DNA from: a virus
Virus record (IMG/VR): IMGVR_UViG_3300027127_000005
Coordinates: 1 to 64,000 of that record
Length of the DNA stretch: 64,000 nt
Reading direction: 5' to 3' (one strand)
Program-made: the position numbers and the translations under genes
Shown: positions 7,600 to 15,834 of the stretch, piece after piece
Position numbering within the stretch: the stretch's first letter is position 1
Layout of the letters: each line of letters starts with the position of its first letter
Notes under the pieces: generated by a model
Database searches by the model: none
What the model saw: the letters and a program-made list of their open reading frames with translations, nothing else
Told to the model about the DNA's origin: nothing

Positions 7600-7665
7600 T
7601 ACTATAACACATTTAGGGGTATGTGCTCATTTACTGTGCCAGTGCTACAGGTGGCACAGGATATC
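7600..7665 (-). promoter_or_regulatory. terminator-promoter module
   Basis: Minus strand: the stem GTGCCA/TGGCAC with CCTGTAGCAC loop, then GAGCACATACCCC and TGTTATAGTAG. Weaker -10 than the 6403 copy. Confidence 0.5.
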
Positions 7666-7672
7666 ATTGGAC

Positions 7673-7837
7673 TCACGTTAAGTTGTGTATGAACTTCTTC
7701 AGTAGATGTTTGCCCTTATCTACATCAAATCGTTCATCTAACGTTACCATCAGTTCTTCAATGAGTTCAGCATAACATTTCGGAACCCGAATATGGGTTG
7801 TTTCTCCTGACTGTGGAAATTTCTTTGTAAATGGCAT
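7673..7837 (-). CDS. hypothetical protein, 54 aa
   Basis: Reads MPFTKKFPQSGETTHIRVPK, then YAELIEELMVTLDERFDVDK. The strand-then-helix layout with IRVPKCYAELIEEL resembles a ribbon-helix-helix DNA-binding fold, a tentative reading. It lies just downstream of the helicase. Confidence 0.55.
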   Translation of the reverse strand: MPFTKKFPQSGETTHIRVPKCYAELIEELMVTLDERFDVDKGKHLLKKFIHNLT

Positions 7838-7864
7838 AATTCTATGTGGGACACATAATATAAT

Positions 7865-9100
7865 TTATACACCAAGAACTTCACCTTTCACAAAGATAGT
7901 ATCCACAACATTTTGAAGTTGCTTTGCAATCTTATCACCATAGTTGTTATTAACAGGAATCGTGATAGTGCCAAATGGTTTCTTGTAGAAAGCAAACTCT
8001 CCTGCTTTCATCTTACCATCTGCGATTGCTTTACGGTCATCACCGTGCATACGGATAACCCGTCCAACAGTCTGTGCCATTTCAATCAATGGAAGATTGC
8101 GAAGCATAATGCAATCAGTCAATCCCTGCACGTTCATACCCTCAGACAAGATGCTGTAGTGAAACACAATGAACTTCTTTTCTGGGTCTGCACCAAACTC
8201 ATTCATCTTCTCAAAGAAGACTTCACGAGACACTTTCTGTTTGTCAATATAAGCACCGTGCTTAGAAGTGATATGCATAATCGTATAACCCATATCATTG
8301 AGTTGTTGAAGCAAATCACTCTCAGTAAACATTGCCCAGATTACTTTGGTGCTAGGAGCAGCAACAAGAACTTTAGGTGCATCACAATCAGAAATCTCTG
8401 ACAGGATACCTACAATGTTCTCTGCATCTACAAATGCAGCATTTTCTTTAGTGCGAATGGTTTGTGCTTCATAAGGCACAACTTTGGGAGGAATAATACT
8501 ACCAGCATCAATCAGTTCTTGTGCAGGAATACTGATGATGTTGTTGCCATAAACATCAGTATTATTCATAGACTCCATACTGTTATTGAACTTCGGAGTT
8601 GCAGTGAAGAAATAAGCATTATCTGCAACTGATGAAGTATGAGCAATACCCACAAAGTTAGATGGTTTCACGCAATGATGTGCTTCATCAAAATACACAA
8701 CATCAATTTCAATATCAGACTCATTCACCCGACCAATCGAATTGTAAGTGGTGAAGATAAACTGATGCTTGCCACTTCCGATTGCAGTGTCATTGTATTC
8801 TGCAATGTCTGCTGGACGTGTAGAGGATTGATGATGAGTTTCACCACTGTGAACGTGCATATAAGCAACATTCTGGTCCTTGAGATATGCTTCAAACTCA
8901 GAACAAAGTTGATTTGCAAGCAGAATACGAGGAGCAACAACAACAAATGTCATTGGTTCCAGTGCGTTAAGAATCCTCTGACGAGCATCTTCCATCATCA
9001 CAACAGTTTTCCCACCACCAGTAGGAATATACACAGAACCTTTAATGGAGTTCTGAACTGCTTTCAGAGCACGTTGTTGATAAGGAAGAAGAGTCAGCAT
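7865..9100 (-). CDS. superfamily 2 DNA/RNA helicase, 411 aa
   Basis: Starts MLTLLPYQQRALKAVQNSIK. Motif I is GGGKT (about residue 30), motif II is DEAH in VYFDEAHH, motif III-like region TATPKF, and the C-terminal RecA lobe carries motif VI QTVGRVIR. This is a compact two-domain SF2 helicase of the kind T4-like phages use in recombination and repair (UvsW-like in layout, but I cannot assign orthology). ATG preferred over the in-frame TTG one codon earlier. Confidence 0.85.
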   Translation of the reverse strand: MLTLLPYQQRALKAVQNSIKGSVYIPTGGGKTVVMMEDARQRILNALEPMTFVVVAPRILLANQLCSEFEAYLKDQNVAYMHVHSGETHHQSSTRPADIAEYNDTAIGSGKHQFIFTTYNSIGRVNESDIEIDVVYFDEAHHCVKPSNFVGIAHTSSVADNAYFFTATPKFNNSMESMNNTDVYGNNIISIPAQELIDAGSIIPPKVVPYEAQTIRTKENAAFVDAENIVGILSEISDCDAPKVLVAAPSTKVIWAMFTESDLLQQLNDMGYTIMHITSKHGAYIDKQKVSREVFFEKMNEFGADPEKKFIVFHYSILSEGMNVQGLTDCIMLRNLPLIEMAQTVGRVIRMHGDDRKAIADGKMKAGEFAFYKKPFGTITIPVNNNYGDKIAKQLQNVVDTIFVKGEVLGV

Positions 9101-9124
9101 CAATAAGTCAAGTAACGTTTGTAT

Positions 9125-9190
9125 TCATACATTATAGCACCCCTCCCGTGCGTTCGGGAAGAGTGCTGGACGGTTCCACAAGTGGCACAG
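9125..9190 (-). promoter_or_regulatory. terminator-promoter module
   Basis: Minus strand: a hairpin AGCACTCTTCCCGAACGCAC... with GGGAGGGGTGCT arm, followed by GCTATAATGTATG. The TATAAT is perfect and drives the helicase gene. Confidence 0.6.
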
Positions 9191-9193
9191 AGG

Positions 9194-9328
9194 TCACATA
9201 AACTCGGCCATATAATAATCAACAGTCACTTCTAGTTCTGCTGCTTTACGTTCAATCTCCATTGCATACTCATCTGCATACTCAGCAGACTCGTGATTAC
9301 AAAACAGGTCAAGAGTAGAATCGTGCAT
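9194..9328 (-). CDS. hypothetical acidic protein, 44 aa
   Basis: Reads MHDSTLDLFCNHESAEYADE. Acidic and helical. It ends at the 9125-9190 module. Function unknown. Confidence 0.55.
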   Translation of the reverse strand: MHDSTLDLFCNHESAEYADEYAMEIERKAAELEVTVDYYMAEFM

Positions 9329-9369
9329 TTTTCTTTGATTAAACAATTTATGTAAAATAAACTTAAACA

Positions 9370-9750
9370 TCAGAACAAAATTGGTTCAAGAGTAGGTTCA
9401 GCAAACCCAAACTCAACAGGAGAAACTTCCTTAAACTCATCAGTTCCAGGAATCTGCTTATAGCAGTGCAAAGAACCCTCAAGAACCTTATTAAGTTCAG
9501 TATTCACCTTATCAACCCCTACAGAGTCATTATACTCAGGTTCAGGGGTCTTGTCAACCACATCAAAGATGATTAGATTGACACAAGCATCCTTTGCTTC
9601 TTTGAGAGTCTTTGTGACTTGTTGAGGAGTGTCTACAACATCAACAATAATCCACTTAGCAGCAGATGCTTTACGAATGAATCCAACAGTGTTAGAATCC
9701 TTCTGAACTTCGTAGATACCAGCAGACAGACGAGGAAAGGTGAAAGACAT
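9370..9750 (-). CDS. hypothetical protein, 126 aa
   Basis: Starts MSFTFPRLSAGIYEVQKDSN. Small alpha/beta fold with VGFIRKASAAKWIIVDVV. The start has the same GATTATGTCTTTCAC context as the next upstream gene. Function unknown. Confidence 0.7.
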   Translation of the reverse strand: MSFTFPRLSAGIYEVQKDSNTVGFIRKASAAKWIIVDVVDTPQQVTKTLKEAKDACVNLIIFDVVDKTPEPEYNDSVGVDKVNTELNKVLEGSLHCYKQIPGTDEFKEVSPVEFGFAEPTLEPILF

Positions 9751-9752
9751 AA

Positions 9753-10010
9753 TCAAGAAAGTTTTTTGATGTTGAGAAAGACCATTTGCATTGCTTCACC
9801 GTTCACATAAAAGAACACATAGTTTTTGTGAACTTCAATGTCACCATCTACAGTGGAGAGGTCAACATAATCATCCCCATCATTGTCGGAAATGTAAGGA
9901 TTGTCGTCCGTATCATACCCCACAAAGTATAGAGTGTCATTCACGCAGACAGCATAAGCATCTGCCAGGAGTTCGTGAAACTTTTCAAGAGTGATAGTGG
10001 TGAAAGACAT
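9753..10010 (-). CDS. hypothetical acidic protein, 85 aa
   Basis: Starts MSFTTITLEKFHELLADAYA. The centre is rich in Asp (YDTDDNPYISDNDGDDYVDL), with no EF-hand spacing. TGA then TT then ATG junctions on both sides indicate an operon. Confidence 0.7.
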   Translation of the reverse strand: MSFTTITLEKFHELLADAYAVCVNDTLYFVGYDTDDNPYISDNDGDDYVDLSTVDGDIEVHKNYVFFYVNGEAMQMVFLNIKKLS

Positions 10011-10012
10011 AA

Positions 10013-10174
10013 TCAATAAACAGGTTTGGAAGAGATTTCTTTCCACTCTCGTGGAAAGATTTCGTTAGCAATCTTATCGGTGAGTTTTACACTGTTGATG
10101 GGTTTGATGTTGCTTCTGCGTTGAAACGTCTCGACAGTTCCATCCTTAAACTTAACTGTAATGTTGTAAAGCAT
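10013..10174 (-). CDS. hypothetical basic protein, 53 aa
   Basis: Reads MLYNITVKFKDGTVETFQRR. A beta-hairpin beginning and a basic end. Same TGATTATG junction as its neighbours. Function unknown. Confidence 0.6.
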   Translation of the reverse strand: MLYNITVKFKDGTVETFQRRSNIKPINSVKLTDKIANEIFPREWKEISSKPVY

Positions 10175-10176
10175 AA

Positions 10177-10425
10177 TCAATAGCAATACTCAGGAAGAAT
10201 ACAGAAATTACCACAATACATACGAACCCATTTCAAGGTGTCAGCATAGCAACGAGGTTCAGATACTACTGTGCTCACATTCTTACGAGGATTGTAAGCA
10301 ACCGCAATATAACGATAAAAATCAGGAGATTCTTCAATCTCTTGAATCCACATTTGATTGACATTACCTTCATGCCAATCCCAACGAGAGGTGGTGTAGT
10401 TAAAGATAGTATCGAGGTCTGCCAA
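10177..10425 (-). CDS. hypothetical protein, 82 aa, probable TTG start
   Basis: AAGGAG lies five bases before a TTG that begins (M)ADLDTIFNYTTSRWDW. The upstream ATG of the same frame sits inside the repeated intergenic module, before its -10, so it is unlikely to be translated. Tryptophan-rich; function unknown. Confidence 0.6.
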   Translation of the reverse strand: MADLDTIFNYTTSRWDWHEGNVNQMWIQEIEESPDFYRYIAVAYNPRKNVSTVVSEPRCYADTLKWVRMYCGNFCILPEYCY

Positions 10426-10439
10426 GTGGTCTCCTTTGC

Positions 10440-10512
10440 TTGTGTCCCTGTATTGTAGGGCATCAGGGGGGTCTGTGCTCATTTACTGTGCCAGTGCTAC
10501 AGGTGGCACATC
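10440..10512 (-). promoter_or_regulatory. terminator-promoter module
   Basis: Minus strand: GTGCCA/TGGCAC stem, GAGCACAGACCCCC, then GATGCCCTACAATACAGGG with TACAAT as -10 for the 10177 gene. Confidence 0.55.
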
Positions 10513-10522
10513 GGTATCAATC

Positions 10523-10753
10523 TTACCCCTCATATTTCGATTGCCTTGTCTTTACATACTCAAGATTATTCCATTGTTCATAATAACACAATACAAGAAG
10601 ATGGTCTTTCTTATGAAATGAACCTTTATTGCAGACTTTATCTTTTACTGCAATCTCAATAGAAACATACGCATCATCTTTGAAATAAATCCATCCCTCT
10701 AGATTTTTCCACCTGACATAATCATCAACTTTGGGTTTGTAATGAAGTGGCAT
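10523..10753 (-). CDS. hypothetical protein, 76 aa
   Basis: Starts MPLHYKPKVDDYVRWKNLEG. The pattern KVDDYVRW..LEGWIYFKD..YVSIEI looks like a small SH3-like barrel, as in a number of phage proteins. Function unknown. Confidence 0.65.
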   Translation of the reverse strand: MPLHYKPKVDDYVRWKNLEGWIYFKDDAYVSIEIAVKDKVCNKGSFHKKDHLLVLCYYEQWNNLEYVKTRQSKYEG

Positions 10754-10794
10754 CTATAAATTAAATAATTTCTTTAATTTATACTCACTTCAAA

Positions 10795-10926
10795 TTACAA
10801 TTTTTTAATTACTACTGCTTTATCATAAGCATCAAACATTTTCTCATCACGTTGAATTGCAAATGAGTTCCATCCAAGAACAGCAATAAAAGCAAGAAAG
10901 ATGTAAGTAATAGTTTTAGAGTTCAT
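10795..10926 (-). CDS. small membrane protein, 43 aa
   Basis: Reads MNSKTITYIFLAFIAVLGWN: one N-terminal hydrophobic helix followed by a charged tail. Function unknown. Confidence 0.6.
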   Translation of the reverse strand: MNSKTITYIFLAFIAVLGWNSFAIQRDEKMFDAYDKAVVIKKL

Positions 10927-10928
10927 AA

Positions 10929-11102
10929 TCAGAAAGAAAGGTAAGGGTGGTCAGGGTCAAGCACATCTACAGTGTTATCTGCAAAATGAAATTTGTGCAT
11001 TGGACAAAACTCATCATAACTAATGTCATAAATTGACACATCCATCTTCAACTGCTCCAGAGTGAGAGTCTGAAGAATCTCCAGAAGATTTTGATAAGTC
11101 AT
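10929..11102 (-). CDS. conserved small protein, 57 aa
   Basis: Reads MTYQNLLEILQTLTLEQLKM and ends TVDVLDPDHPYLSF. The MTYQ...L.QL..DVS.YD and VLDPDHPYL patterns resemble a small protein common in cyanophages as I remember them. Role unknown. Confidence 0.7.
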   Translation of the reverse strand: MTYQNLLEILQTLTLEQLKMDVSIYDISYDEFCPMHKFHFADNTVDVLDPDHPYLSF

Positions 11103-11224
11103 CAGATTACTTTGAGTTTGCGTTTGATGTGCTGCAATGCTTGTTTTCTTGCTTTGAGTTTCCCCTTACAAGAACCTTTAGTATTCTTATTTTTTCCTGA
11201 GTTGTGCTGCCAATTTGGAGTCAT
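11102..11224 (-). CDS. small basic protein, 40 aa
   Basis: Reads MTPNWQHNSGKNKNTKGSCK. Lysine-rich throughout, likely nucleic-acid binding by composition only. Preceded by a strong GGGAGGG ribosome-binding site. Confidence 0.55.
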   Translation of the reverse strand: MTPNWQHNSGKNKNTKGSCKGKLKARKQALQHIKRKLKVI

Positions 11225-11311
11225 CCCTCCCCTTTGCTTGTCTCCATAGTATAACACCCCTCCAGGGGGTTTGGAGAGGTGTTAGGGACAGTGCTACAAG
11301 TGGCACACTGA

Positions 11312-11488
11312 CTATTTTTTGAGAGTCTTGGTTTCTAATCCATTAACAACCATTCCTTTCTTAATCATTTTCATCATTGCTTCCTGTGCGGATTCAAGTT
11401 GAAAATAACAAGCAAACTTTCTCTTCCCCATAAACTCATATTCTACAGTATAAAACTCATTATTGAGTTTAGGCATAAGAGTATTCAT
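11312..11488 (-). CDS. hypothetical protein, 58 aa
   Basis: Start placed at MNTLMPKLNNEFYTVEYEFM, inside the 3' end of the HNH gene. Two earlier starts are possible. Sequence GKRKFACYFQLESAQEAMMK resembles a strand-helix phage mini-protein. Function unknown. Confidence 0.55.
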   Translation of the reverse strand: MNTLMPKLNNEFYTVEYEFMGKRKFACYFQLESAQEAMMKMIKKGMVVNGLETKTLKK

Positions 11489-11945
11489 TCCACTCTGGGT
11501 CATTTGCTCTATCGAGAGCAAATAGCATCTTATTCAGTGGTTTTTTTGGAATAGTGCGAAGAGACAAATTAGTTTCTTCAAGAAGTTTATCACTTTTTTT
11601 AGAGTTGCAAGGCATACAAGCAACAGTAAGATTTTCCCAAGTATCTTCACCACCACGAGAACGTGGGATGATGTGGTCAATAGTTAGTTCTTTAGTCGAA
11701 CCACAATACTGACACTTATGACCATCACGTTTATAAATCATTGCTCGTGATGGTCTATTTTGCATTAGTTTCTCGTAGGGCAACTTAATGTAATTGACCA
11801 GTCGAATGACTCTCTTACCAAGTGCTTGTGCTTTGTTCTTCATAAGCAGCACGATTGCTCTTTTCCAATTAGTAAAGTTAATTGGTTCATAGGATGCGTT
11901 TAGAACAAGAATAGTTTGATTTGGTTCAATTTTTAAGTAGTCCAT
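11469..11945 (-). CDS. HNH endonuclease, 158 aa
   Basis: N-terminal region VLNASYEPINFTNWKRAIVL followed by a C-terminal HNH core: CQYCG, then LTIDHIIPRSRGG, then ENLTVACMPCNSKK. Two CxxC pairs hold a zinc and the His-Asn-His residues form the active site. This layout is common in cyanobacteria and their phages and usually acts as a nicking or double-strand nuclease. No shared 5' hairpin leader here. Confidence 0.85.
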   Translation of the reverse strand: MDYLKIEPNQTILVLNASYEPINFTNWKRAIVLLMKNKAQALGKRVIRLVNYIKLPYEKLMQNRPSRAMIYKRDGHKCQYCGSTKELTIDHIIPRSRGGEDTWENLTVACMPCNSKKSDKLLEETNLSLRTIPKKPLNKMLFALDRANDPEWNEYSYA

Positions 11946-11993
11946 CGACCTTTTGCGAGTTTAATGTGTGGGAAGATTCTACCTTCCTTATAT

Positions 11994-12767
11994 CTAGATG
12001 TCAAAAAGTAAATCTGGATTAAATCCAGTTCCTTGTCCAGGATACCCACCAGGATTACAAATCACTCGGCAACCTTCAATCATATAATTAAAAGCAGTGT
12101 GAGTGTGTCCGTGTGCCCAGTATTTAATTTGTGGATGATTAACAATCAAATCATCCAGATTACTACAATAGGCACCATTTGCGTGTTTCTTGAATTGCTG
12201 TGGAACCGATTGATAACTCGGTGCATGATGACTGATGACAAATACATTGTCATTGAGTGTTTGTAGTTGATTCAACAGATACTTCTTACTATCCTTATGA
12301 AAATTAAGAGTGTCAGTTGGATTCAGTTTCCGATACTTTGGAGTAATACGAATAACTTTGTAGTCATTCATCACTTGTGCTGCTTCCATCATCTCTAGAG
12401 CATTTTCATTTCTAAAGTCAGTCCAGAGAGTGAAACCTATAAAGTTCCAGTCTCCAATCTTAACTGTGTCATTGTCAAGGATTTGGAAATTATGAGGAAG
12501 ATGCTCTTTTATTTTCCTCTTACTTCCTTCGTAATTGTATCCATAATAGCAATGATTCCCAAGAACATATAATATATGTGAAAAATCTTTTGAACATTTA
12601 TCCACAAAACGAAGATAAATGTCTTTTAATTTTCCATTTGTTTTTAAATACTTTGCTGGAAATATATCTCCTGCCAGCACTAATATATCAGCAGTTCCTA
12701 AGTTTGGAATTTCTTCAAAAGAGTTTAAAAATTCAAGGTGCAAATCTGATGCTACTTTAACTTTCAT
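11994..12767 (-). CDS. metallophosphoesterase, 257 aa
   Basis: All calcineurin-type metal motifs are visible: DLH in VASDLHLEF, GDIF, GNH in VLGNHCYYG, HH in VISHHAPS and GHTH near the C-terminus. Length is normal for single-domain members, which hydrolyse phosphomono- or diesters with two metal ions. The substrate is unknown. Start overlaps the 3' end of the GIY-YIG gene by 11 bases. Confidence 0.85.
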   Translation of the reverse strand: MKVKVASDLHLEFLNSFEEIPNLGTADILVLAGDIFPAKYLKTNGKLKDIYLRFVDKCSKDFSHILYVLGNHCYYGYNYEGSKRKIKEHLPHNFQILDNDTVKIGDWNFIGFTLWTDFRNENALEMMEAAQVMNDYKVIRITPKYRKLNPTDTLNFHKDSKKYLLNQLQTLNDNVFVISHHAPSYQSVPQQFKKHANGAYCSNLDDLIVNHPQIKYWAHGHTHTAFNYMIEGCRVICNPGGYPGQGTGFNPDLLFDI

Positions 12768-13332
12768 TTTGAATTTTAGTAATTTTTAAAATATCTTTGT
12801 GAGGTGATTTCTGGAGATTGCAAGCTAAATTAAATAAATTTTGTTTTTTGTATCCATTGTTTCTTCCCCACTCCGTCAAACAATGAACAGTTTCTTTTTT
12901 TCCATTTAAAAATTCAACTTCATAATAATTTGACCTTGGATTGTTTTTTCCTAAGACATTGTGATGATTTTTGCTTATTTTTAATTTTGTTTCCTTTTTA
13001 TGTCCTTTTCCAAACAAAGGGTGCAATTTTCCTTTCATAACTGGGAATTTTCCTCCACCTGGAGAACTATTCAGTCCTTTTTCTAAAGTATTAAATGTTT
13101 CAATATAAAAACATTCTTTTCCATTTAATTGATTGACCTCACACTGCTCAACAATCCCAATTATGAAATCATCCCATCCAGTTTTATTTGCTTGTATGTA
13201 TAATTTTGCTCTGGAACTTTTTGCAGATGCGTATTTGTGATATCTTAGTCTATCTTGTATACTTCTTCTGGTTTGTCCAATATATTTCTCTCCAGTGGAA
13301 ATACAGTGGATACAATAAATAGTACCTTTCAT
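12757..13332 (-). CDS. GIY-YIG homing endonuclease, 191 aa
   Basis: N-terminal GIY-YIG domain: GTIYCIHC, then KYIGQTRRSIQDRLRYHK, with the catalytic Arg in RLRYH and Glu in NGKECFYIETFN. The linker contains GKLHPLFGKGHKKETKLKIS, a NUMOD3-type DNA-binding motif. T4 Seg proteins are the closest functional analogues. It carries the hairpin/late-promoter leader at 13333-13445 and lies directly after tRNA-Arg. Confidence 0.85.
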   Translation of the reverse strand: MKGTIYCIHCISTGEKYIGQTRRSIQDRLRYHKYASAKSSRAKLYIQANKTGWDDFIIGIVEQCEVNQLNGKECFYIETFNTLEKGLNSSPGGGKFPVMKGKLHPLFGKGHKKETKLKISKNHHNVLGKNNPRSNYYEVEFLNGKKETVHCLTEWGRNNGYKKQNLFNLACNLQKSPHKDILKITKIQNES

Positions 13333-13445
13333 AACTGCTCTTTGTTGGGTGCAATAGTATTTATATTAGAAGAGGGGACATTTCTGCCCCCACTATCTTA
13401 CCTGTGAAGATTGCACCCAACTCAGGCACTATTATTTATATTAAA
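13333..13445 (-). promoter_or_regulatory. covarying hairpin leader with late promoter, copy 1
   Basis: A 12-bp perfect stem (13344-13355 with 13410-13421; GTTGGGTGCAAT on plus) encloses a hairpin with GAAA tetraloop (GGGGGCA/TGTCCCC) and the T4 late promoter TATAAATA (13358-13365). A second TATAAATA-like box lies upstream at 13434-13441. Transcripts entering from upstream contain the whole stem; those starting at the inner promoter would lack its 5' arm. Confidence 0.75.
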
Positions 13446-13518
13446 CAGGCATACCTGGATTCGAACCAGGGATAAGGCTTTAGAAGAGCCGTGTGATAAT
13501 CCACTTCACCATATGCCC
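13446..13518 (-). tRNA. tRNA-Arg (anticodon UCU)
   Basis: Acceptor GGGCATA with TATGCCT (one G-U), T-arm CTGG-TTCGAAT-CCAG, anticodon stem GGCT/AGCC with loop CTTCTAA. Isolated from the main tRNA cluster, directly upstream of a GIY-YIG gene. Confidence 0.9.
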
Positions 13519-13603
13519 AAGAGACCCTCTGGTTTGTGCATTGTTAAGAGGCATAGAGGGTGTGGGTCTTATTCAAAGTTTGGACCTTTGATGCCCGTAA
13601 GAA

Positions 13604-13855
13604 TTAACCGTTAAGGACTTGAGATTCAGAATCCTCTGGGTCAATTTTATTTAGCACATACTGAATCGGGTTCATTTTCTTTTGGATTTCACTTTCCAGT
13701 TCACGGAAAGTGCCAACCAGTGCTTCAAGAAGGTCAGAACCAGTCAAATCTTCGTAATCACAATCATCAAAGATGTTTTCTTGAAAATACTCAACAAGTT
13801 GTTCTTGAAGATTTTCAACCATTTGACGAGATGCAGACTTGTTGCGACGTGCCAT
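13604..13855 (-). CDS. hypothetical protein, 83 aa
   Basis: Starts MARRNKSASRQMVENLQEQL: basic N-terminus then a helical acidic body. Function unknown. Confidence 0.65.
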   Translation of the reverse strand: MARRNKSASRQMVENLQEQLVEYFQENIFDDCDYEDLTGSDLLEALVGTFRELESEIQKKMNPIQYVLNKIDPEDSESQVLNG

Positions 13856-13893
13856 AATAAAATTAGTTGGTTAAGAAATTAAAGAATCAAAAA

Positions 13894-14124
13894 TCAAACA
13901 GAAGTTACAATACCATCTGCATCGGTGAGAGTCACTTCACCTTCATCTTCATCTTCAGAATCCACAGGTTCAGAATAGTTCTCAAGCACGGTGGAATCAT
14001 AGTTATCAAGTGCTTCGATGAGTTCAGCACCAGTTTCTGCTTTAGTCAGACTAACAATCAGTTGAGCAGCAGCAGGGTTGGTATCAACGATTTCGGAAGC
14101 AAGAGCAATCAGTTTAGCAGACAT
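13894..14124 (-). CDS. hypothetical acidic protein, 76 aa
   Basis: Starts MSAKLIALASEIVDTNPAAA. Helical half followed by a very acidic stretch (SEPVDSEDEDEGEVTL). Function unknown. Confidence 0.65.
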   Translation of the reverse strand: MSAKLIALASEIVDTNPAAAQLIVSLTKAETGAELIEALDNYDSTVLENYSEPVDSEDEDEGEVTLTDADGIVTSV

Positions 14125-14209
14125 TTAATGAAAAGTCAAGGGAACGAAAAATGGGTAACTTTATTGGTTAGATATTTCCAACCCATTGGCAAACCCGTTC
14201 CAAATGAAA

Positions 14210-14353
14210 TCAAATACTTAAAGAGTATTCAATTTCAATTTCATCTTCATCGGGAAGACCAAGTTGAAGACCAATAAAGTCCTCATAATCAACACCGAGA
14301 AACTTTTTAGCAAAGTCCTCGTAATCATCGTGAAGAACACAAGTGTCAATCAT
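14210..14353 (-). CDS. hypothetical acidic protein, 47 aa
   Basis: Reads MIDTCVLHDDYEDFAKKFLG. A very strong ribosome-binding site (AAGGAGG, seven bases before ATG) supports it. Function unknown. Confidence 0.65.
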   Translation of the reverse strand: MIDTCVLHDDYEDFAKKFLGVDYEDFIGLQLGLPDEDEIEIEYSLSI

Positions 14354-14384
14354 CTTGAAACCTCCTTGACTTGATGAATACATC

Positions 14385-14440
14385 ATAGCACAGGTTCTGG
14401 GGTCTGTAAAGTGTTATGTGCCAGAAGAATCAGTGGCACA
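14385..14440 (-). promoter_or_regulatory. terminator-promoter module
   Basis: Minus strand: GTGCCACTGATTCTTCTGGCAC stem-loop, then CACAGACCCCAGAACC and TGTGCTATGATG. Drives the 14210 gene. Confidence 0.5.
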
Positions 14441-14448
14441 AGGCACAA

Positions 14449-14625
14449 TCAAACATCGTAAAACCGATTTTGCCTTATCTCATCTTGATAGGTTTTATTT
14501 ATCCATTTTTCATTAAAAGGAGATATCATATAATTATAATGTTCTACCCAACGACCAGAAAAATCTAGGATTAGATTATAATTTTGAAACTTATCGTAGA
14601 AACCAATAGAATCAAGGACTAACAT
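14449..14625 (-). CDS. hypothetical protein, 58 aa
   Basis: Reads MLVLDSIGFYDKFQNYNLIL. Aromatic-rich. Function unknown. Confidence 0.55.
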   Translation of the reverse strand: MLVLDSIGFYDKFQNYNLILDFSGRWVEHYNYMISPFNEKWINKTYQDEIRQNRFYDV

Positions 14626-14701
14626 GGTGTTGATTGATTACGAAGTAATTATAGCAGGATTTGAGGTGCTGTGATCTTTTAGTGTGCCAGTGCCACAAGT
14701 G

Positions 14702-14932
14702 TCACAGAGTATCAACATCCTCCAACAATTCTGGGTAGTAGTCTGTAACCTCTGTAATCAATTCTTCATCATTATAATCTGCTAGATTATCTTTCAAAGT
14801 ATCATAAACAAAACGTTCCATAGTCTTATAATCCATTCCTCCAATCGTTTGCTGGATATAATCCTCAACAAGTTGCTCACGATTAAAAGACATTTTGTTA
14901 AACACCAAGATTTCAGTATAAAGGTCAGACAT
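14702..14932 (-). CDS. conserved small protein, 76 aa
   Basis: Helical protein with NREQLVEDYIQQTIGGMDYK followed by DEELITEVTDYYPELLE. Resembles a common cyanophage small protein as I recall. A second ATG at codon 14 may be the true start; the first lies 3 bases after the upstream stop. Confidence 0.7.
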   Translation of the reverse strand: MSDLYTEILVFNKMSFNREQLVEDYIQQTIGGMDYKTMERFVYDTLKDNLADYNDEELITEVTDYYPELLEDVDTL

Positions 14933-14934
14933 AA

Positions 14935-15156
14935 TTAGACAACATCAATTTCGGCAAGTTTCTTTTGTTGACGCAGTTCCTTCACAATCATCTGAAGTTC
15001 AGAAATATCTTCATTCAGAATTGTTAGGTCATCGTACATCATCTCTGCTTGATAAACACTTCTACACTTTTTATATTGCTTTGAGAGTTTATCAAACTTT
15101 TTCTTTGCTTCTTTGAGTTCTTTTTCGTACTCTTGAATGGATTTTGAATAATTCAT
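14935..15156 (-). CDS. coiled-coil protein, 73 aa
   Basis: Starts MNYSKSIQEYEKELKEAKKK: heptad-like Leu/Ile spacing and dense charge over the full length, so a coiled coil is likely. Function unknown. Confidence 0.65.
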   Translation of the reverse strand: MNYSKSIQEYEKELKEAKKKFDKLSKQYKKCRSVYQAEMMYDDLTILNEDISELQMIVKELRQQKKLAEIDVV

Positions 15157-15281
15157 TTGCGATAAGGACTAGACCAGTAAGAACGGAAAACAGTAATAAC
15201 AATAACAGCAGTGCTAATAACACCAACCAAACCAATAAAGGTAGTGGCATCACCAGTAAAATTGAATGTGTCGAACATCAT
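15153..15281 (-). CDS. small membrane protein, 42 aa
   Basis: Reads MMFDTFNFTGDATTFIGLVG; a hydrophobic helix (FIGLVGVISTAVIVITVF) then basic tail. ATGA overlap with 14935-15156. Confidence 0.65.
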   Translation of the reverse strand: MMFDTFNFTGDATTFIGLVGVISTAVIVITVFRSYWSSPYRK

Positions 15282-15379
15282 TTGAGTGATTTACTTCGTA
15301 ATCATAGCACCCTTTCGGTGCGTAATCAAGTGCAAATGGACAGTGAAAAAACTGTCCATTGTTATACCTATGTAGACAA

Positions 15380-15568
15380 TTAAGGAGTTGGGTCAAAATA
15401 AACGATTTCTTCCAGTGCAGGAAGAATCTCGTATTGAATAACATCAAGATGCTGGAGATTGATGGTCATATCCATCATATGAAGTTTATTCTCACGTTCT
15501 GCAAGTTCTTTAAGAATCTTGTAAGCACGTTCAACTTCTGAATATGCGTAAACAGTGTTACTCACCAT
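15380..15568 (-). CDS. hypothetical protein, 62 aa
   Basis: Starts MVSNTVYAYSEVERAYKILK. Helical; ends EIVYFDPTP. Overlaps the upstream gene by 7 bases. Function unknown. Confidence 0.65.
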   Translation of the reverse strand: MVSNTVYAYSEVERAYKILKELAERENKLHMMDMTINLQHLDVIQYEILPALEEIVYFDPTP

Positions 15569-15825
15569 TCCCCTCGTTGGATTAGAATCTTTTTAATTTC
15601 AGAAAATACAAACTTTTTCAGTTTAGCATCTTCAGTTGTCTCATATGCAAGATAGAGTCTCTTCAGATAATCTTCTTGTGTGCAAACTTTAACTACTTTT
15701 GCATCGGTCATTCCAATATCACGCAAAGGAGAACCTGCTTTAACTTTTGCCCTACCAAAGTTCCCAGATACAGAGCCTTGAGTGCGAAGTTTAGGTTTGA
15801 TTTTAGAAAGATTGGAAGCAGTCAT
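15562..15825 (-). CDS. hypothetical basic protein, 87 aa
   Basis: Starts MTASNLSKIKPKLRTQGSVS. Basic N-terminal half, helical C-terminal half (FVFSEIKKILIQRGEW). First gene after the 15835-15910 module. Confidence 0.65.
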   Translation of the reverse strand: MTASNLSKIKPKLRTQGSVSGNFGRAKVKAGSPLRDIGMTDAKVVKVCTQEDYLKRLYLAYETTEDAKLKKFVFSEIKKILIQRGEW

Positions 15826-15834
15826 TGCTCTTTT

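Noticed and set aside
13333-13445. Leader considered as a group I intron or split tRNA
   Set aside because: No P, Q, R, S core elements; the paired arms, terminator and late promoter explain it better.
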